A DNA stretch of 64,000 bases from Grifola frondosa (Eukaryota > Basidiomycota > Agaricomycetes > Polyporales > Grifolaceae): positions 62,001 through 126,000 of the forward strand of contig LUGG01000025.1 in NCBI GenBank assembly GCA_001683735.1, in the 5' to 3' direction. A program made the translations under genes and the position numbers. Positions 48,257-62,300 of this stretch are shown here, piece after piece. How positions within the stretch are numbered: the first letter of the stretch is position 1; each line of letters starts with the position of its first letter. The notes under the pieces were generated by a model that saw nothing but the letters and a program-made list of their open reading frames with translations, had not been told where the DNA came from and made no database searches.

Positions 48257-49879
48257 TTACTTCTCCAAGTCGCGACCAGCGCTGACCTTCCGATAATGCA
48301 CGCGATCATGCGTCCTCTTCGCCCACACCACCGCCCCGAGCCGCCAAAACAGCACCCCGGCAGCGATGACGAGCAGCACCAAGAGGACGTACACAAGCAC
48401 GCTCCAGCCCTTCTCCGCCTTGGCCTCGCCAGCCTGCTCAGACTCGACTTCGGTGGCAGCTGTGGGCTCTACGGCGTCCTCGGCGGGCTTGGCGACGTCC
48501 TCGACAGATGTGGCAGACGGCACGACAGTCTCAGTCTTTTCCGCCGGCAGCTCAGTCGATGTCAGCACGGCGAGGTCAACGTCAGCGTCCTGTAGGTAAC
48601 CAAAACAGACATTTCATTCGTATGACGGCTTAGTGCACATAGGAGGCTGGCGTTAGAGCTCAGCGCGGAGAGGCACCTCTTTCTCGTCACTCGGGGCCGC
48701 TACGTCTACCGGCAGCTACGTAAAGTCGATGTCAGCGGAGATTATTATGAATGGGCGAGACGTGGTGTACCTCGCCACAGTCAATGATGACGACGTCCTC
48801 TGTGGGACGGTCTTGCTTTCCCTTGGGGACGTCCTCTGGTTTCGGATTCCGTCAAGTCAGACATAGGGAGATTTTTGATATAAGTGATGACACACCAATT
48901 GCGTTCACGATGTCCATGCCTTCGAGCACTTCACCGAAGACGACCTAACACGACATTCGTCGGTAAAGCGAAATATTCGAAAATCAATGCAACGTACGTG
49001 CTTGCCGTCCAACCAGCTGGTAACAACAGTAGTGATAAACTACACATGACAATTTTGAGTCTCAACAATCGAGGACTTTGGAGACCAAACGTACGAATTG
49101 GGAACCTGGTCAAAATAAATGAATATACATATCGACGATTTACAGATTTAAACAGCACAAGACATACCGTTCGTGTCCTTGCCAGCGTTAGCCATCGAGA
49201 GGAGACCGGGGCGGGTGTGGCGGAGCTTGCTATGGCAGACGTTGGTAATTGCCTCCAATAGAACAGTGCACACTTACAAGTTCTCATCCGGGAATCTGTC
49301 GCCATAGATGGACTGAAAAACAATATGAGCCGAACATCCACAATAGAAGCACGATAATAGTTTACCTTTCCACCAGTTCCGTCACCCCGAGCTAAGCGGT
49401 GAGCAATGAATACAAACATCCTCCGGTCCAGCTATAGTAGTGAACTCACTGAAGTCACCACCCTGAATCATGAAGTTCTTAATGACGCGGTGGAATTTGG
49501 AGTTCTTGAAACCGTAACCAAGTTCAGTGCCATCTTTCTTCACGCCGGTCGCGAGGGCGCGGAAGTTCTCCGCAGTTTTGGGGACAGTCTGAATAGAGGT
49601 GGTGAGCCCATACCAGCATGTGTATGCTATTCGGAAACTAAACGCACACCACCGTAAAGCCCGAGCACGACTGCATGAAGTATTACGCGGTGAGGGGCAC
49701 GAACTGTACTATGGAAATTAACGACACGTACTTCGGCCCATGTCCTTGTCGCCATGCTTGATGTCAAAGTAGACCTTGCTGGTGATCTTCGGGCCCTTCG
49801 ACGCTTCAACAGATTGCGCGCAGAAGAATGCCGCGACGGTGAGCAGGAGGACGCCCAGGGAGAGACGACCGAATATCAT
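48257..49879 (-). CDS. ER-type cyclophilin with C-terminal membrane anchor
   Basis: A peptidyl-prolyl cis-trans isomerase that helps proteins fold in the secretory pathway. It starts [20 protein letters not shown], a signal peptide, then [20 protein letters not shown]. The cyclophilin core follows over about eight exons: [40 protein letters not shown] (catalytic Arg), [20 protein letters not shown] and NGSQFFITTV with [13 protein letters not shown]. Unlike secreted cyclophilin B it continues with an acidic Ala/Glu linker, a membrane span ([19 protein letters not shown]) and a short basic tail ending [14 protein letters not shown]. This suggests an ER- or Golgi-membrane enzyme with the isomerase in the lumen. 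The start lies 166 bases from the DBP7 start on the other strand. Confidence 0.93.
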
Positions 49880-50045
49880 GATTAGTAGGAGGAGAGTTTG
49901 TGAGTGGGTGGATGGCAGACGTGGCCAGTATCTGTGACGAAGGCAATTGCCGATCGAGATCAGGCGGGACCCAGAACACCCAGATCCATGATCACTCAAC
50001 TTTCAAGTCGTCCGCGCGAGGTAAATAGTATTACTGCTCACCACA
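49880..50045. promoter_or_regulatory. compact bidirectional promoter, cyclophilin/DBP7
   Basis: Only 166 bases separate the two start codons, so both transcripts must start within a shared region that also contains both 5' UTRs. Confidence 0.6.
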
Positions 50046-52663
50046 ATGGACGATGGCCTCGTACTCAACCTAGCCCTCGATGACCAGGTTGTGCCGTCCA
50101 AGGTAGGACAAGCAAAGAAAGGCGGAAGGTGGACAGATAGGTGAGTGTTCTCCATTTTCCGTGCTCGAAAATTTTACTCATTGGAGGTAGACTGAAAGCA
50201 AAACGAGGTGCGAAGCGGAAGACGAGACCTGGAGAAAATGATTCGACACAGCAGCCCACTGTTGTACACGAGAATCGTCCCGCAAAACGGCCCCGCAAGG
50301 AGCGTCCAGCTCCAACTGTCGCTGGCGACCATGCTCAAGAACGCACTTCTGCAGCTTCAAGGCCGACTCAGGTCATCTCCTCGCTATTCTCATCTAACCC
50401 CAAGGTAGAGCAACCCGCCCCACACGCTTTTTCAAAACTGCTCGCACGTCCGAGCAATGCCCCTCTGGATTTCTCCACCTTCTCCGGTCTCGGCCTCGAT
50501 CCGCTCATTGTCACCCACTTGTCCATGAAGATGGACATATCTAAACCCACCTCCATACAACGCTCTGCTCTGCCTGCACTTTTGTCGAGCACCGCAGAAG
50601 ATACCTCGTCAAGGGACGTATTCATCCAGTCCCAGACGGGTTCAGGAAAGACGCTGTCATTCCTCCTGCCTATCATACAAGACCTCTTACCGCTCAGCTC
50701 GCTTTCTTACATTGATCGCTCTGTGGGAACGTTGGCCATTATCATTGCGCCCACACGCGAGCTTGCAAAACAGATATCCGACGTTCTTGAGGCCCTCCTC
50801 ACCCTCCGTCTACGGCCAAAAGACGAATCCCTTGAAAGCTCCGAATCCGCACCCGCCTCACGCGCTGGCTCGTATCTGGCCTTCTCACGGGCGGCGCGAC
50901 CCGCACGCACGAAAAAGCCAGGCTCCGCAAAGGCGTCCCGATTTTGGTTTCTACACCTGGTCGCTTGCTCGATCACCTGCAGAACACGTCGTCTTTCAAC
51001 GTCAGCAAGTGTCGCTGGCTCGTACTGGACGAAGCTGATCGCCTGATGGAGCTTGGATTTGAGGAGACGATCCAAGGCATCTTAAGAGGTTTGGAGGGAC
51101 GTCGGAAACTGGCGGTGCAGGCTGTGGAGGAGGGGAAGAGCTTGGAGGTGGGCGGATGGGATTGGGAGAGGCGACGCAGGACGGTGCTATGTTCTGCGAC
51201 GATTCGCGAAGACGTACAGAAACTGGCGGGGACTACGTTGAAGGAGCCTATCATGATCAAGGCCACCGAGAGCGATGGTCCCGTGCGCGAGGCAGGAGCT
51301 GCCCAATCAGACGGGGATGCTCTGGCGGTGGCAGCTGGAAATCAGAAGTTCACTCCTCCGTCACAATTGGCGCAAAAATACGTGGTTGTTCCCCTGAAAC
51401 TTCGACTCGTCACACTGCTCGCGCTTCTGCGGACCCTTTTGGGACAATCACAGAGCAAACGCGGCACGAAGATCATCGTATTTTTGAGTTGCACAGATTC
51501 TGTCGATTTTCATTGGCAGCTGCTGGGAGGCACCTCCATGGACTCCGAGGAGCATTCTTCTCCGGACGCCTCGGAGTCGTCTGACGATGACGGCCCCGAC
51601 GGAGATGACGCAGACAATGCGCCCTTAGACAAACGCAAGCTTTCCGTAACAGACAAGGTCCAAGTCAAGTCGCCGCTCCTCCCTGACACCGCGGTCTTCC
51701 GACTGCACGGTTCCCTTCCTCTCCAGACGCGACTCGCATCCCTCAAGGCATTCTCCGCCACCCCCAAGTCCCCGGGCTCTGTTGCGTCTTCGATCTTATT
51801 GTGCACCTCCGTGGCTTCTCGTGGCCTGGATCTGCCCCTCGTGCGTGCGGTGATACAGTATGATTTGCCTACCGAGGGCGGAGCAACAGAGTACGTGCAT
51901 CGTGTGGGCCGGACGGCTCGTGCTGGCAAAGGAGGTGAGGCGTGGAGCATCGTCGCACCTAGCGAAGCCGAATGGGTGAAATGGGTTGAGGCGAAGATGC
52001 AGGGTGGTGTGGCAGCCACGAAGGAGGAAGAGGGAAAGGGCGTAACGTTGGACGGTGTCACTATGGAAAGCGTTCTTCGCAGTGGCTTCGGCGGAAAGGG
52101 CTCGAGTACGAGGAACGCGCAACGGAAGTGCAACTATCGTTTGAACGGTGGGTGCTACGAAACAAAGAGGTTCGTGGTCTGATTCTACTACGCCGTTCTA
52201 TGTTGTCTGACATGTTCTCTTACAATAGAACGCAGACTATGCTCGCAAGGCATTCCTATCGCACATGCGAGCCTACGCCACCCATCCGTCGGACGAGAAA
52301 CACATTTTTCACATACGGCATCTCCACCTTGGGCATCTCGCCAAGGCGTTCGCGCTTCGTGAAGCCCCGACAGCACTGAAAGGTCAAAATGCCAAGTCAA
52401 AATCCAAAGGTGGCACTCCAAAGCAAAAGCCGTATCATTCAAAATCGTCCGCGACCGCCGTCAAGGGAAAACATGGCAGAGACAATGGCGGCGACAACGA
52501 CGACGAATACGAGGCTGGCGATGCGGAGAAACGCATGGAGAAGGTCGTGCGAGCTCAAGGTCGGCTCACGAAGAAGGGCGGTAAGATGGTGAGCACCGGG
52601 ACGTCCGAGTTCCAGATTGCTGGAGGGTACGCTTTGGAAAAACTCGTTGGTACTCGGACATAG
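50046..52663 (+). CDS. DBP7: DEAD-box RNA helicase DBP7 (apparent frameshifts)
   Basis: DBP7 is a nucleolar helicase needed for early 60S subunit assembly. Exon 1 ([20 protein letters not shown]) joins after an intron to [16 protein letters not shown]. Motifs in order: [11 protein letters not shown] (Q), [14 protein letters not shown] (I), [10 protein letters not shown] (Ia), [10 protein letters not shown] (Ib), [13 protein letters not shown] (II), CSATIREDV (III), [14 protein letters not shown] (IV), [11 protein letters not shown] (V) and [15 protein letters not shown] (VI). MELGFEETI and an acidic insert before motif V suit DBP7. The frame breaks twice: between about 50838 and 50865 (then [20 protein letters not shown] continues) and at AAAGGGCTC near 52093 (then [18 protein letters not shown]). 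Each is repaired by one missing base. It ends [17 protein letters not shown] after one more intron. Confidence 0.92.
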
Positions 52664-52873
52664 CATCTTGTTTTTTTATTTCGACCTGACTATCACTTCA
52701 TATACCGGATGTACTGGCAGTACAGTACTTGTGTTGTGTCGCTTTGTCCGAGTCTTCACTATCGTGGGTTGGTGGGCGCTTCCGTAGCCTGCTTAGTCAT
52801 ATGTCAGAAAAATTCAACATAAACAGAACCACTTCCGTCGACGAAGTTCAACATTCAACTTGTAATTTTCTCT

Positions 52874-54770
<1,897 letters not shown>

Positions 54771-54983
54771 TTCGCAGGCGTGGGTGCACTGGCCTCGCAC
54801 GGCTGTCACCCGACATCAGGATGCCGACGATACCAAGTAAAGAGTAAAGTAATCTATATATCGTGTACGAATACGAGCCCCGAGATAAAAATACAAGTGC
54901 CTAACCGGTGCCTGCAAGAAAACACTGCCGCAACGAGCAACCGTCCCAAAGTACCGCCTGCCAAAATCCGCGCGCGCGCAAGA

Positions 54984-55718
54984 TCACGATCCGGACGCAC
55001 TGTCTTCTGCATCTGCAACACCTTCTTCTGCTTCTGTCCCTGGCCGTGCCCTCCTCCGCAGCAGGACCCCCGCGTCCTCAGACCCGGAGTCCCGGTCCAG
55101 TATTGCGAACGACGAAGCCCCGCTGCTGCTCGACCCAGCTGACCCGGGGGCGTCCCGCGGCGTCGCTGCTCCGCTGCTGCTGCTGCTGATCGGGGAGTCG
55201 TCCGGAAGGGGGCAGTAGCACGCGTGCTGCCGCGAGAGCGTGGGCGACGGGGGCTGGGACGGGCCTGGGGAGAACATCCCCACGCCCGCCAGCTCCAGGT
55301 TGCCCTCCTCTTCCTCCTCTTCTTCCTCGGCGGGCGGCGCGGTGGGGGTGGAGGCGTCGGAGGGGGGGTGGACGAGGACTCGTCTTGGATGACGATGGTG
55401 GGCGTGTCCTCGAGGAGCACTTCCTCTGCGCCGCTCGTGGACGCCTTGGTCTGGTCGATGACGCCGAGCGTGCGCGCGATCACGTATGATGCGACGTCCT
55501 GCATGAGGTCAGAGGTGTGCACATGAGGGGGAGCGTGCGTGAGGGAGTGGGGTGCGTACCAGCAGTGTGAGGAGGACGAAAGGGGCTACGACTGCGAACG
55601 CCAGCAGGCGGAAGGTGGACGCGGTGCTGTCGACCCACGAACCTGGTTTGTAGTTCCAGAGGTGCTTGACGTAGAGATGCCAGAGGGAGGCGGGGAGTGA
55701 GAGGACGCTCATCCCCAT
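54984..55718 (-). CDS. small membrane protein, Ser/Glu-rich tail (apparent frameshift)
   Basis: Unrecognised but gene-like. The N-terminus MGMSVLSLPASLWHLYVKHL, WNYKPGSWVDSTASTFRLLA runs into a hydrophobic span (FAVVAPFVLLTLL). After an intron it continues DVASYVIARTLGVIDQTKAS and TIVIQDESSSTPP. The literal frame then becomes Pro/Arg-rich. If one C is added to the C7 run (complement of 55362-55368), it reads SDASTPTAPPAEEEEEEEEG, NLELAGVGMFSPGPSQPP and on to a Ser-rich end stopping at 54984. The second reading has normal composition, so I prefer it. One or two membrane segments with a cytosolic acidic tail are likely. It converges with ESA1, 213 bases away. Confidence 0.65.
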
Positions 55719-56085
55719 TAACGTTGATGGTATACTTCAATTCATGCAATATTGCAAACGTCGACGTGCGGTGGGCGCGTGTGATGCGTACGCGTCGCGC
55801 GTCACGCGCACCTGCCTGCTGCCTCGCGCAACGAATAAGTACTTGAAATGCAAGAAATTACAAAGTTGCAATTTTGTGTGAAGTCTACGATACAAGTACA
55901 AGTCCATAGATTACGACTATCCTAGAGATGAACGACCACACATAGATAACATGCAAAAAAATTCTACGACGAGTCAGAGCGAAGGAAACAGAAAGCGAGA
56001 GGACACGATCACCGGGCAAGAACAAAGGGACGTAAAACACCAACCAGCAGCATACGCAATCAATCACATACAACAAGCACACAGA

Positions 56086-59000
56086 TCAAGGATAATAAAC
56101 GTTCGACGGGAACACGACCCCATCGTGGCGCACGAGGATGACCGGCCTGCGTTTCGTGCTCCCCGACTCCGGCGGGAGGCACCCCACAACCTCCGTGCAC
56201 CGCACCTCCACATACGGCGACGGCTCCGAGCCGAAAAACACCGTAACGGGCTCACTCTTCGAGAAATTCTCCCCATACAGCGTCAGCATCTTCGACGCGT
56301 GCGGATTCGGCTTCGCCAGCACCGCGCGCGACGCAGCGCAATTCGACTTTGGCGCCTCCGACGCGCGGTCGGGCGGGAGGTACTTGACGACGCCCGGGAA
56401 CGGCGTGACAGGCTTCGACGGGATCGGAAACGCGCCCGTCTGCGGTGCGTTCTGGTTGTCGAACAGTACCGGCGGCACGTAGAAGTTGTACCGAATTTGG
56501 TCTGCAGAAGACGTCGATCAGGTCACGACGATCACACCACGCAGAATGGAAGAAACACCCGCGCACCTGTCCCGACGATCGTCCACACGCTCGTCTCCCC
56601 AATGTCCACCTGCCACAATGCGCCCGACGACGCGCCCGCGTCGCTGCTCGAGCCGCGTCTGCTGGACCCCGCAGAGCCCGCAGACGTCGGCCGGCGCCGG
56701 CCCTTCTGCGACGAGGGCTTCGAGAGGCTCGACCCGCTCGACGAGCCCGAGCCGCGCTTCGCCTTCTTCACGCGCCCGCCGTCGTTGGTGGGGAACTCGG
56801 ACGGGTCCGGCGACGTCGGCGCGCTGCTATTGCTGCCCGCCCCAAAGTAGTCCGCAGAACCGTTGCTCGACGTCGGCGTCGTCGCCGTGGGCGACGCAGG
56901 CTGGGCAATCGGCGAGTCCGACTCGCGCGACGCCGTCTGCGGCGCGTTCCACTGCCGCCCCTCGACCGGGCGGTACGTGTTCACCTTCTCGCCCATGCAT
57001 GACAGGAACGCGCCGCTGATGCCCGGCGTGCCTGGCTCGGGTGGCGCCTTGCTCGCGTCGTACACCTCGAATGCGATCTTGTGCAGCTGTGACACGGGGT
57101 CGCCGCACACCTCGCCCACGGAGCAATAGTGGTCGGCGATCCCCTTGGCGCCCTCCTGCAGCCCGCCGCCCACGACGGTCGTCTGGTGGTCCACCTTGCG
57201 GATGATCAAGACCGGGCTGACTACGCCGGAGGTGAGGCACTGCAGGACGACAGTTTGGTTATAATATATCGGTATTTGCGAGCCGTTGTTGGTGAACGGG
57301 ATCGCATTTGGGGGAGGTGAGGGGTAGTCGGGCTGCGGTGGTGGCGGGGAGGAGAGTCGACACCGCCGGCGGGCTTGTTCACATCAACAATGTACATGAT
57401 GAAGGGATCTGTGATACGATTAATCAATTAATTATATCGGGCAAGCGAGTAGGAACACTGCTTACCCCAGCTGGCCGTGCGAGCGATGAATGACGGAGTC
57501 TGCCCCCGGCGTTGATCCAGCCCCATCAGGGGAGCGCCATCGGAACCCTTGAACGATGAGCCCGATCCAGAGACGCACAGGTACTTTGTCGACACCGTCT
57601 GTGACCGGAGGCGGTGGAACAGCGAGATGGTCGACCCATGATTGATGCACACTGTGCCGACCAAAGCAGCCATGAGCACCGTCAAACTCGCGCAGTGATG
57701 ATAATTAACCCAGAAAGGGGGCTCACGTTCGAGGTTCTTCGCGCTCTGCCTCTTCTTGCTCGGCTTGCTGATGACTTTGATCGGGCGGCTCGGGAAGGTG
57801 CCGATGACACGCTCCGGCTCGTCGTCAGACGACGGCGCCATGATCTTGACGAGCGCCTCGACCTTTTTCTTCTTCTCGTCGACATCAGAAATGAAGAGCT
57901 GCTTACCAACGCAGCGACCGATATAGGTCGTGCCGGTGGGCGGATCGGTCACGTCGAAGGCCTTGCCTGTCGCGCCCGTCCACTCGATGGAGCCTTCCTG
58001 TGGCGCGGGCTCGCCGGAGATGGACACGACCGGCGGCGGACAGAGCTTCGGCTCTTCGCCACGGCGAACGACGTCAGACCACCACGAATTCCCAATCATG
58101 ATAGCAGTCGGGGGCGGACACAAGAACCTGTCACGCGGCCATGTCATTAATCTGACACGAGTCAAATTAGTAACCATCGCGAAACACGACATACCGCTTC
58201 TCCGTGCCGTACGACTTTTGCGCGACCTTGCTCGACATCACATCACCGTGCGCTCGCCGAACGCGAGGCGGTTCGGCGTGCGGACGTACTGATCCAGGTA
58301 CGGGCTGTGGACGGGAGCGTTCACTACTCGCGCAACAAATTGGACATCGTGTGTGGACCTACCGGATGAAAGACTGCAGATCGCTTGCTGCACCCGAGCC
58401 GTGAAGGCGCACGTGCGAGAGCGTCTCGTCCACGCCGGGAATGCGTAATGGAAAGTCGACGTGAGGGCTGGGCGCCATGTACTGTGGTAATTCGTCGTAC
58501 GGCGGGAGTGTGCCGTCGGACCTGAAATGTGTCGCATGAGGCGCGACCCCGCGCATGACGTCGGGGCTGCGATTTTGGTGCATGTGGGAAGAGAGGGACA
58601 GCGGCGGGACGACAGAGGACGGGAAACGCGAGTCCTGCTGGATTCGCCCTATGCGGTCCTGAAACGGAGAAACTGCGGAAGAAGAGAAGCCCAAGCCGAG
58701 TCCAGAGTTGATGCCGCCGTAGTCGTCGCTAAAATCCGACTGGTAGCTCCCCGTGCTCAAATTCGACATTCGCCGGTCGAGGACGTCAGAGAAGCCATGG
58801 TTTGCATGGAATTCCTTGGTCGCTCCGTTGTTGAACGGGAACGAGGAAGGATGTTGCAACGAGCCCATGTTGTCGTTCGGCGTCAACGGTGAAGGCTTGC
58901 CGCTGCTGTACGAGGAGGGCATACCACCCATGAGATCATATGGGTTAGGACTGGGGTTGTGATACGGAGGTAACGAGTCGGCAAACGGGCTCTGGGAGTA

Positions 59001-59306
59001 CATTGCGTCGACGCTGAGGCCATAAGATGGTCCGATGGGGGAAGACGACGAGCCATTTGGGCGATAACGCTGGTTGTTGAGGGAGTTTGACTGGGCTGTG
59101 TTAGAGAATATGTCATAGCTATTGTGTTCAGACACGTCCATAGGATCTGCGCGATCGAGGGCGTGACCATTAATGGGGAGATGCGAGGGGTGGTGTTGTG
59201 TCTGCTGGTGGTTGATGTCACCGTTCTGCATGGAGGAAAAAGCATGGTCGAGGTCAGGTGGTGGATAGATGGACTGGGGACCGGAGGAGGTAAAATCCAT
59301 GGACAT
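56086..59306 (-). CDS. CSL (CBF1/Su(H)/LAG-1) family transcription factor
   Basis: CSL proteins bind GTGGGAA-type sites; in animals they end the Notch pathway, and in fungi (Cbf11/Cbf12 of fission yeast) they act without Notch in adhesion and lipid and cell-cycle control. A long disordered N-terminus (MSMDFTSSGPQSIYPPPDLD, rich in Ser, Asn and Pro) precedes the Rel-like domain: RFLCPPPTAIMIGNSWW, KLCPPPVVSISGE and TYIGRCVGKQLFISDVDEKK. The invariant SKPSKKRQSAKNLE and SLFHRLRSQTVSTKYL blocks come next, then the beta-trefoil (DPFIMYIVDVNKP, IPIYYNQTVVLQCLTSGVVS) with a Ser-rich insert. An IPT/TIG end follows (LTLYGENFSKSEPVTVFFG). One frame break at CCTCCCCGCC (about 57350) fits one missing C. 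The start at 59306 is the best in-frame ATG. Confidence 0.9.
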
Positions 59307-62300
59307 CCTACGGTCGCGGGAGTGGTGGATAGAGGGAGCGGACTTGAGGATATCTGTTGGGAGAGAGGAAGAGGTGAGGAGGAGAGATGGAGGGACGAAG
59401 GAGAAGGGGACGCTGCAGCAGAAGTTGGTTGTTTCGCGATCATTCATTACATACCAAATTCTGATCGGCGTTCGGAGTTTGCCGACAATGGCAGCCAGGC
59501 TGTTTGGGCCATGTCTTGTGCAAACGTCAAGTATGGCGTTGAGGGCGCAGGGGTGGATAGCGGTAGGAGTGGTACGGTGGAAGGAGATGCACGTTGGAAG
59601 GAGATGCAAAGTGCAGCACTGCTTTGGCATCTCAGCCTCGACTGTGATCCATGCGCAGCCAAAACGCTCACCCGTCCGAGTCTCTCGATCGCGTCGTTTG
59701 CGTTTCACAGTGTGCGTCAGGTGCGGGGTTGAGGCGCCGAGGGTAGATATGGCCGCGGCGGTGGCAAGAGAGTAGGAGGGTGGAGGACGGAGAGGGACGG
59801 AGAGGCAGAGGGGGCGCAGTAGAGGCCGGTAACCAGATAGACAGCCCTCTTTATAGCAGCGGGCCGTCTTTGAGATCTGTCATCAGACTGGAATCAGAAC
59901 GCGTTTCGTACGCTTTGGACTGGCGGACTATTCGCAATTATTCGTAGCCAGTCGCGGCACTCGCAGGCAGCCGTAGCCAGTCGTATCCTTTCTTGCACCA
60001 GTTCAACTTCCGATGCAGAAGCCGACCTCTGGCAGCCTCTGGCAAACTCTCCCTCAGAGTCTCATAGACTCTCATCAATCATCCCTGTCATCCCGCGACG
60101 ATTCCATCTCGCCCTCCCCTCTCACCATTCCCCCAATCTCACTGCATCTCGCACCGTGGGTCCAAAACACACACCGTTCCGCCCTCGGTTTCTCTCGTCG
60201 ACTTTCCGGGCAGCCCTTTCTCCCTCTCGTCCCTTTTCTTTTTCTCGAGCACCCACCGTCCCGAGTTTGACGCCATCCTCCCCGATTGGTTAGACCCTGT
60301 TAGTCCTCCTTGATCTTGTGCTATAGGACCCTTGCTCCCTGACGTTATCTCGTCGGCGGACTTTCTCATGCTGCAATCTTCATCTGGAATGCTCCATGGA
60401 TCTCCAAATCTCTCCTCTAACAACCCCGTACCTCTCACAACAACTGATCCTTTTCGAACCGGTAATTAACATTAATCCAATCGTTACCGCCTGTGCCGCC
60501 AGCAACCCCCCGTGCCCTCCACGTCTATGACATGCTGCGTACCCCTGCCGTCGCATCCTCCGTTGCCTCTGGTCGCCAGGGCCGTCGCCCAATCCCTTTG
60601 CGGCGTCTTTGCGACGTCTTTGCGACATCTTTGCGACGTCCTTTGCGACGCCTATTGCGACGCCCTTTACGACGTCCTCTGCAACAGCCACCGTTATTCA
60701 CTCGGCAGAAGGTCCCTCGTCTAAATACTTTTCCCGCAACTCTGTTACTATTCCGCTCTGCATGATCGACGACTTCCTCATCCTGCCATCCCATGCCACA
60801 CCTTTGGACCGTCACATGTCCTCCCAACAAACAAACAAGCCCGTTCCCTTCGCCTTCTCGTCCAGCTCCTGATGCTCCCCGCAGAACCCGCCGCAGACTT
60901 CCACACGGGGGCCCCCGGAAGTCCGCCCTTCCATTCACGGCATTTGTTCTCTATCGTCCATATGCTACCCATATGGCTCCTCTGCTTCGGTCCCCCGGCT
61001 TCTATACGAACCGCTTCTCCCCCTACCTCCCCTTGCTGCGGAGATGAGTAATGACAACTCCTCCTGCACTAGCCAGCCACCACCACCCGATGCAGATTTC
61101 AGGCAAGTAATTTCAGAACTGACACGGCACTGGCAGCCGCCTGCCTGGCCACACAGTCCAGCAGATGGCAGATGGCAGATCGGCCGGCCGTCCGTACGTG
61201 CGTGCATGCGTGCCTCATGTCGAACAGGCTGCGCCCGGCAAGTAGAATAACCAGCTCTGTCGTCACGACGCCCGAAGCGCATATCCTGGCCCGGGCCCGA
61301 GGGTTTCCAGGGTGGCCGGCGCGTGGCATCGAGCCCGAGCATTCGCGTCGAATTGTGGACACGCCAAGGTTCGCGTTCGTGTGGTGCGCAACATCCCCCG
61401 TCGCGCTTCTGTGCCTCGGGCACGAGATCCCGATAGGCTATTGCTCGACCACGCTTGGGGCGGACGGACGACTCCTCGGGCCACGAGTGAGCGGAGACAC
61501 CGAGGGAAACTGCAAAATGAGTTTGTGCGCATCCGTGTCTATCAGTGCGGTCCCGCCGATCGGTAGCGCGAAGGCGCACCATGCCGTCTCGCTCGCCATG
61601 TGTGGTGTCTGGGAGAGTGCGAGTTCGAGAGATATGCAATCCCGCCACTCAGCTCACTCGCCACCACCGTATCGTACTGACAGCTGCTTATGTAAGGCGT
61701 CATTTGCTTCCGCGACCCTCGTTTTAGACGAGCATCAGCGAGCGTCTGTACGGCGTCTGTGAGCCGCATCTGACGCATAAGCGCCCGCGCGACTCAAACT
61801 TGGACGACCCAGATCGGTGGCAGCCGTACGCACCTCGTGCACAAAGTTCGTTTCGTCTGCTTTCTATAGTAGTAAATTAACGCTTCTGCCGAGCCCGGCT
61901 CGTGCACATGCTAAGCCTGTCTCTGCAATACATATTCGAACCGCGCTCAGGCACGCGTACTATGATGATGAAATGGGGATGGCCGCTGCGTGCAGGTACT
62001 ACTTACTAAGTATTAAATATTAAGGACTGGCAGCGGACGTCGTTACGGCTGGCTGGCGGGGGCGAGGGCGCGCCATCAAGTGATGGCGATGGACAGACAG
62101 GTGTGGGCTGTCTGTGCCTTTGCGCAGGCCTGTGCAGCCGGTTTGTGTCAGGCTGGTTTGAGAAGTATGGAAACCTGTTGTGGCTGGCCTGCTTATGGAG
62201 CATCGAATTCGAAGACTACTAGTATTTGTGCTTACGGCTGTGGACGGTGTGGATGTTCCGTTATATTCGGGCATGTCGGGGGGCGAGGCGGTGAGGCTGT

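Noticed and set aside
51510..52133. 207-codon minus-strand frame
   Set aside because: Antisense shadow of the DBP7 exon that carries helicase motifs IV-VI.
56445..57019. Long plus-strand Arg/Ala/Pro-rich frames opposite the CSL gene
   Set aside because: Shadows created by the GC-rich Ser/Pro insert of the CSL protein.
60965..61648. 227-codon minus-strand frame
   Set aside because: Arg/Gly/Ser-rich composition, overlapping frames of similar quality on the other strand, no domain; typical chance frame in GC-rich DNA.
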